Below the pieces are notes generated by a model, which was given only the letters and a program-made list of their open reading frames with translations, searched no databases and was not told the origin of the DNA. A stretch of 5,862 bases of DNA from Nitrososphaeria archaeon (GTDB lineage Archaea > Thermoproteota > Nitrososphaeria > Nitrososphaerales > Nitrososphaeraceae). The position numbers were made by a program, and so were the translations under genes. Of the stretch, positions 5,597 to 5,862 are shown one piece after another; position 1 is the stretch's first letter, and the number at the start of each line of letters is the position of its first letter. Location of the stretch: contig JAJPIN010000078.1 in the NCBI GenBank assembly GCA_021324715.1, positions 1-5,862 on the forward strand. Reading direction: 5' to 3'.

Positions 5597-5616
5597 TTTT
5601 TGAGTCTCAGGATCAC

Positions 5617-5625
5617 AATTATTTA
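5617..5625 (-). promoter_or_regulatory. TATA-like box of the small minus-strand ORF
   Basis: TAAATAATT on the minus strand is centred about 25 bp before the TTG at 5596. Its worth depends on the ORF being real. Confidence 0.3.
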
Positions 5626-5651
5626 CCCTGAAGACACAACATGTGAACCTG

Positions 5652-5661
5652 ATAATTTATT
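5652..5661 (+). promoter_or_regulatory. TATA box of the secreted-protein gene
   Basis: ATAATTTATT is centred about 28 bp before the GTG at 5685, the leaderless spacing, and supports that start codon. Confidence 0.5.
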
Positions 5662-5684
5662 AGGAATTTTTTTGACCTGTTCAA

Positions 5685-5862
5685 GTGTCAAGAAATTGTA
5701 AGATTTACTATAATTGTATCATAGTTCTCATTGGCTTTGTTTTATTTGTTAACATTGGATTAACTAATGCACTACCTAACGGCACTATTACAAATAGCTC
5801 ACTACCCATTGCACAAACTAACGACACTATTACAAATAGCTTACCAATTGTTACAAAACCTA
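5685..5862 (+). CDS. Secreted or surface protein with short repeats, 3' end beyond window
   Basis: 59 codons are visible, open to the window edge. The N-terminus is a clear signal peptide or signal anchor: Arg3 and Lys6, then the hydrophobic core IIVLIGFVLFVNIGL (12-26), and a plausible cleavage site after TNA (27-29). The mature part begins a low-complexity region of Asn, Thr, Ser, Pro and Ile with a 14-residue repeat: NGTITNSSLPIAQT (32-45), then NDTITNSLPIVTKP (46-59). Three N-glycosylation sequons (N32-G-T, N37-S-S, N46-D-T) fit an extracellular location. The start is GTG: the frame opens only four codons upstream (TGA at 5673-5675), has no ATG, and a TATA box stands at the leaderless distance. 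Family and function cannot be told from this fragment; an exported cell-surface protein with a stalk-like N-terminal region is the likely reading. Confidence 0.75.
   Translation, partial: MSRNCKIYYNCIIVLIGFVLFVNIGLTNALPNGTITNSSLPIAQTNDTITNSLPIVTKP
5778..5861 (+). repeat. Two tandem 42-bp coding repeats
   Basis: Copies lie at 5778-5819 and 5820-5861. Their first 21 bases, AACGRCACTATTACAAATAG plus C, differ at one position; the rest has diverged but keeps a Leu-Pro-Ile. The unit is 14 codons, so the frame is kept. The array may continue beyond the window. Confidence 0.7.

Larger units (their letters stand above)
5280..5684. other. 405-bp stretch without a secure gene
   Basis: AT-rich DNA between the CBS gene and the secreted-protein gene. 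It contains the CBS terminator, the doubtful 39-residue minus ORF, a shorter minus-strand frame at 5364-5456 (ending GHMEYAINNKLITRKMLRQ) and the two divergent promoters near the right end. I see no RNA gene, tandem array or insertion-sequence ends. Confidence 0.5.

Noticed and set aside
5778..5862. CRISPR-like or satellite repeat array
   Set aside because: The unit is 14 codons in frame with a signal-peptide gene and there are no unique spacers; it is a protein repeat.

Overview
The window looks like chromosomal DNA of an archaeon, most likely an ammonia-oxidising thaumarchaeon (Nitrososphaeria); this assignment is an inference. The evidence is an archaeal translation factor aIF5A, an eL13-type ribosomal protein of the kind found in TACK archaea, a CBS-domain protein carrying a C2H2 zinc finger, an intron-less and CCA-less archaeal tRNA-Met, low G+C, and TATA boxes that mostly sit 25-30 bp before the start codon. 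That spacing is typical of leaderless archaeal mRNAs. I cannot name the genus.

Layout. At the left edge is the 5' part of hemB on the minus strand (tetrapyrrole synthesis), cut by the window end. It is divergent from a family-2 glycosyltransferase on the plus strand. The plus strand continues with a protein I cannot assign and then aIF5A. aIF5A converges on a minus-strand MJ0936/YfcE-type phosphoesterase, which is followed upstream by a DedA-family membrane protein and tRNA-Met(CAT), also on the minus strand. Divergent from the tRNA, the plus strand carries eL13, the CBS/zinc-finger protein and, after about 400 bp with little in it, the 5' end of a secreted, repeat-containing surface protein cut by the right edge. 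That 400-bp stretch holds one possible small minus-strand ORF and a possible gene remnant.

How the genes relate. Almost every gene seems to have its own promoter, so this is a set of single-gene units with no clear shared pathway: housekeeping (hemB, aIF5A, eL13, tRNA), envelope (glycosyltransferase, DedA, secreted protein) and regulation (CBS/zinc finger). I see no mobile element, CRISPR array or defence cassette.

The most interesting signals are regulatory. A 24-bp inverted repeat with perfect arms encloses the TATA box of the CBS/zinc-finger gene. A 22-bp near-perfect palindrome abuts the TATA box of aIF5A. UUG/GUG starts are used by most genes, and each is followed by a Ser or Thr codon.
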